Shown here piece by piece: positions 6,379 through 8,180 of a stretch of DNA of 8,180 nt (position 1 is its first letter; each line of letters starts with the position of its first letter). This stretch comes from JBCCWR01 sp039193385 (GTDB lineage: Bacteria > Verrucomicrobiota > Verrucomicrobiia > Methylacidiphilales > JBCCWR01). Both the position numbers and the translations under genes were made by a program. The stretch spans positions 1 through 8,180 of the forward strand of contig JBCCWR010000106.1 of assembly GCA_039193385.1 (NCBI GenBank), written 5' to 3'. The notes under the pieces were generated by a model that saw only the letters and a list, made by a program, of their open reading frames with translations, was not told where the DNA came from and did not search any database.

Positions 6379-7311
6379 TTGAAAAAGAAAATAGCATTAA
6401 TTTTTGCAGGGCAAGGTGCGCAGCATGTGGGCATGGGGAAAGATTTAGCGGAGAATTCTCCTGTAGCTGGCAGTTTGTTTGAGCAAGCTGATACATTCTT
6501 GAAAAATGGATTTAAAGATATTTGTTTTTCCGGCCCTGAGGAAAAATTAACGGATACGAGTTATTGCCAACCAGCTCTCTATGTTCATGGTCTTGCTTTA
6601 TTTGAAATATTAAAAAGCAAATTGCCTGACTTCTCATTTCAGTATGCAGCAGGTTTGTCTCTGGGAGAGTTTACAGCACATGCGGCAGCAGGAAAATTAT
6701 CATTTGCAGAAGGACTGGATCTTGTAGCTACGCGTGGACGTCTTATGCAAGAAGCTTGTGAAGCAACGGATGGAGGTATGGTTACGTTACTGGGAGCTGA
6801 TGAAGAGCAGGCGCGTGAAGTAAGTCAAAAGAGTGGTCTGGAGATGGCGAACTTGAATTGTCCCGGCCAGATCGTTCTTTCTGGTTCTAAGGAATTGATT
6901 CCCAAAGCGGTTGAGGTAGGCAATGAGTTAGGTTTGAAACGAGTGATTCCTCTGAAAGTGACTGGTGCATATCATTCATCTTTAATGAATACAGCACGTG
7001 ATGGGTTGGAAAAAAAACTTCAACAAATCAAGATCGAGGATAATGCTATTCCTGTTTATGCCAATATTTCGGGCACGCCTCAGAAGGGCGAAGAAGCCAT
7101 TAAGGATTCTTTGGTAAAGCAAGTAACAGGTAGTGTTTTATGGGAAAAATGTATTCGTAACATGATGGCAGATGGAGTAGAGGAATTCATTGAACTTGGT
7201 CCAGGTAAGGTTTTAGCTGGCCTTTGTAAACGCATTGGCACGTCAAGTCCGTGTCTTAGTGCAGGAACGTATGAAGATTTAGAAGGAGTTATTGATGAGC
7301 TTAAAAGATAA
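6379..7311 (+). CDS. fabD: Malonyl-CoA:ACP transacylase
   Basis: FabD moves the malonyl group from CoA to acyl carrier protein, supplying the extender unit for fatty-acid synthesis in the cytoplasm. The 310 residues match the family (about 308). Seen: GQGAQ (11-15), the nucleophile elbow GLSLGE (Ser94; the more common form is GHSLGE), the malonate-binding arginine in TRGR (Arg119), the catalytic histidine in GAYHS (His199), ANISG (Asn229) and the C-terminal ELGPGKVLAGL. The start is TTG 6379, the only position that gives the family N-terminus; an in-frame TGA lies at 6352. The AGG at 6375-6377 is too close to act as a normal ribosome site, so initiation is weak or unusual. It overlaps fabG by 17 bases, indicating translational coupling. 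Confidence 0.95.
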   Translation: MKKKIALIFAGQGAQHVGMGKDLAENSPVAGSLFEQADTFLKNGFKDICFSGPEEKLTDTSYCQPALYVHGLALFEILKSKLPDFSFQYAAGLSLGEFTAHAAAGKLSFAEGLDLVATRGRLMQEACEATDGGMVTLLGADEEQAREVSQKSGLEMANLNCPGQIVLSGSKELIPKAVEVGNELGLKRVIPLKVTGAYHSSLMNTARDGLEKKLQQIKIEDNAIPVYANISGTPQKGEEAIKDSLVKQVTGSVLWEKCIRNMMADGVEEFIELGPGKVLAGLCKRIGTSSPCLSAGTYEDLEGVIDELKR

Positions 7312-8035
7312 AGTCGCTATTGTAACAGGTGCAAGTCGTGGCATTGGCAAAGCTATTGCATTAGAGCTGGCCAAGCAGGGGTGTCATATTGCCGGTGTGA
7401 GTCGGTCAGTCGATTCTGCAAATAAGCCAGCAGATGAAATTAAAGAACTGGGGGTACGTTACCAGCCCTATGGGGTTGATATCAGTAAAGAAGAGCAAGT
7501 AGATGCTGCAGTGTCCGAGATTGTTAAAGATTTTGATGGTGTAGACATTCTGGTGAATAATGCAGGCATTACTCGAGATGGCCTTTTACTTCGTATGACT
7601 GGTGACGATTGGAATGAAGTCATTCAGACAAATCTTACAGGAGCGTTTAACTGGACCAAACTTGTTTCTAAGCACATGATGCGTGCGCGAGTTGGACGTA
7701 TCATTAATATTAGTTCAGTGATTGGTTTACATGGTAATGCTGGTCAGGCCAACTACTCTGCGGCTAAAGCAGGACTCATAGGGTTTACAAAAGCAACGGC
7801 CAAGGAATTGGCATCACGTAACATTACATGTAATGTTGTCTGTCCTGGCTTTATTGAAACAGATATGACCGATGTACTTGGAGATGATACGAAGGGCAAA
7901 TTGTTAGAACAAATTCCTTTGAAGCGTTTGGGTAAGGGAGAAGATATTGCTCATATAGTTGCTTTCCTGGCTTCAGATATTTCAAGTTACATAACAGGTG
8001 AAGTCTTTAAGGTAGACGGTGGGTTATTTATTTAA
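7295..8035 (+). CDS. fabG: 3-oxoacyl-[ACP] reductase
   Basis: FabG is the NADPH-dependent short-chain dehydrogenase that reduces 3-ketoacyl-ACP to 3-hydroxyacyl-ACP in each elongation round. The 246 residues are typical. Seen: the Rossmann glycine motif TGASRGIG (11-18), NNAG (88-91), catalytic Asn113, Ser141 (ISSVIG), Tyr154 and Lys158 (YSAAK), PGFIETDM and the closing ITGEVFKVDGG. A TTG at 7292 is in frame, but ATG 7295 is chosen because AGAAGGAG (7281-7288) sits six bases before it, inside the end of fabD. The GNAGQANYSAAKAG context and the fabD and acpP neighbours favour FabG over other short-chain dehydrogenases. Confidence 0.96.
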   Translation: MSLKDKVAIVTGASRGIGKAIALELAKQGCHIAGVSRSVDSANKPADEIKELGVRYQPYGVDISKEEQVDAAVSEIVKDFDGVDILVNNAGITRDGLLLRMTGDDWNEVIQTNLTGAFNWTKLVSKHMMRARVGRIINISSVIGLHGNAGQANYSAAKAGLIGFTKATAKELASRNITCNVVCPGFIETDMTDVLGDDTKGKLLEQIPLKRLGKGEDIAHIVAFLASDISSYITGEVFKVDGGLFI

Positions 8036-8122
8036 ATTAATGTAAATAAAATGAAGATTTTTGTTGCCAAATGCGCATATAAAGTCATAAGAAGCGTTTA
8101 ACCAAATTAGGTAGGAGATTAA

Positions 8123-8180
8123 ATGTCAGAAAAATCAATTGAAGATAAAGTAAAGGACATCATTGTAGAACAGCTCAGTG
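8123..8180 (+). CDS. acpP: Acyl carrier protein, 3'-partial
   Basis: Nineteen codons are visible before the window ends. They read MSEKSIEDKVKDIIVEQL, the typical first helix of acyl carrier protein, which carries growing acyl chains on a phosphopantetheine arm. The serine that takes the arm (DSL motif) lies beyond the edge. AGGAG (8113-8117) is five bases before the ATG, a strong ribosome site fitting a highly expressed protein. It follows fabG by 87 bases in the usual fabD-fabG-acpP order. That gap is AT-rich with no clear terminator, so the three are probably at least partly co-transcribed. Confidence 0.92.
   Translation, partial: MSEKSIEDKVKDIIVEQLS

Noticed and set aside
7292..7294. TTG as the fabG start
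   Set aside because: ATG 7295 directly follows and has better ribosome-site spacing and the usual family N-terminus.

Overview
The window looks like a moderately AT-rich chromosome segment from a Gram-negative-type bacterium. The wording of the AtpD, galactokinase and SSS transporter sequences is most like Verrucomicrobiota (Opitutia-like). That taxonomic call is an impression from remembered family sequences, not a search result.

Layout: (1) Bases 1-1936, plus strand: the 3' end of an F-type ATP synthase operon, with atpD (open at the left edge), atpC and a clear rho-independent terminator. (2) Bases 1937-2361: about 425 bases with no gene and only short inverted repeats. (3) Bases 2362-2853, plus strand: an acidic 163-residue protein of unknown function. 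(4) Bases 2859-6169, minus strand: a carbohydrate block read from right to left as galT remnant, intact galK, SSS-symporter remnant and a fructosamine-kinase gene. (5) Bases 6170-6378: a divergent AT-rich intergenic region holding two nested inverted repeats of a GATTAA half-site. (6) Bases 6379-8180, plus strand: the fatty-acid synthesis cluster fabD-fabG-acpP, with fabD and fabG overlapping and acpP cut by the right edge.

The most notable point is the state of the galactose locus. galT keeps its N-terminal third and its last ~27 codons, but the middle, including the HPH active site, is gone and the two ends are in different frames. The symporter has lost its start codon and first membrane segment, so its frame opens directly after the galK stop codon; it has also lost most of its C-terminal half but kept what looks like its native last few residues. 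galK between them looks complete. A bacterium with active GalK but no GalT would make galactose-1-phosphate with no Leloir exit unless another GalT exists elsewhere. The alternatives are that galK is a relic about to decay or that it acts on another sugar; its first motif has Asn where most galactokinases have Glu.

The flanking ATP synthase and fatty-acid genes are housekeeping genes and look intact. No tRNA, rRNA, CRISPR array, transposase or phage gene was seen. I found no convincing new multi-gene system. The leads are the collapsed gal locus, the palindromic divergent control region before fabD, and the unassigned gene with its long structured-looking leader.
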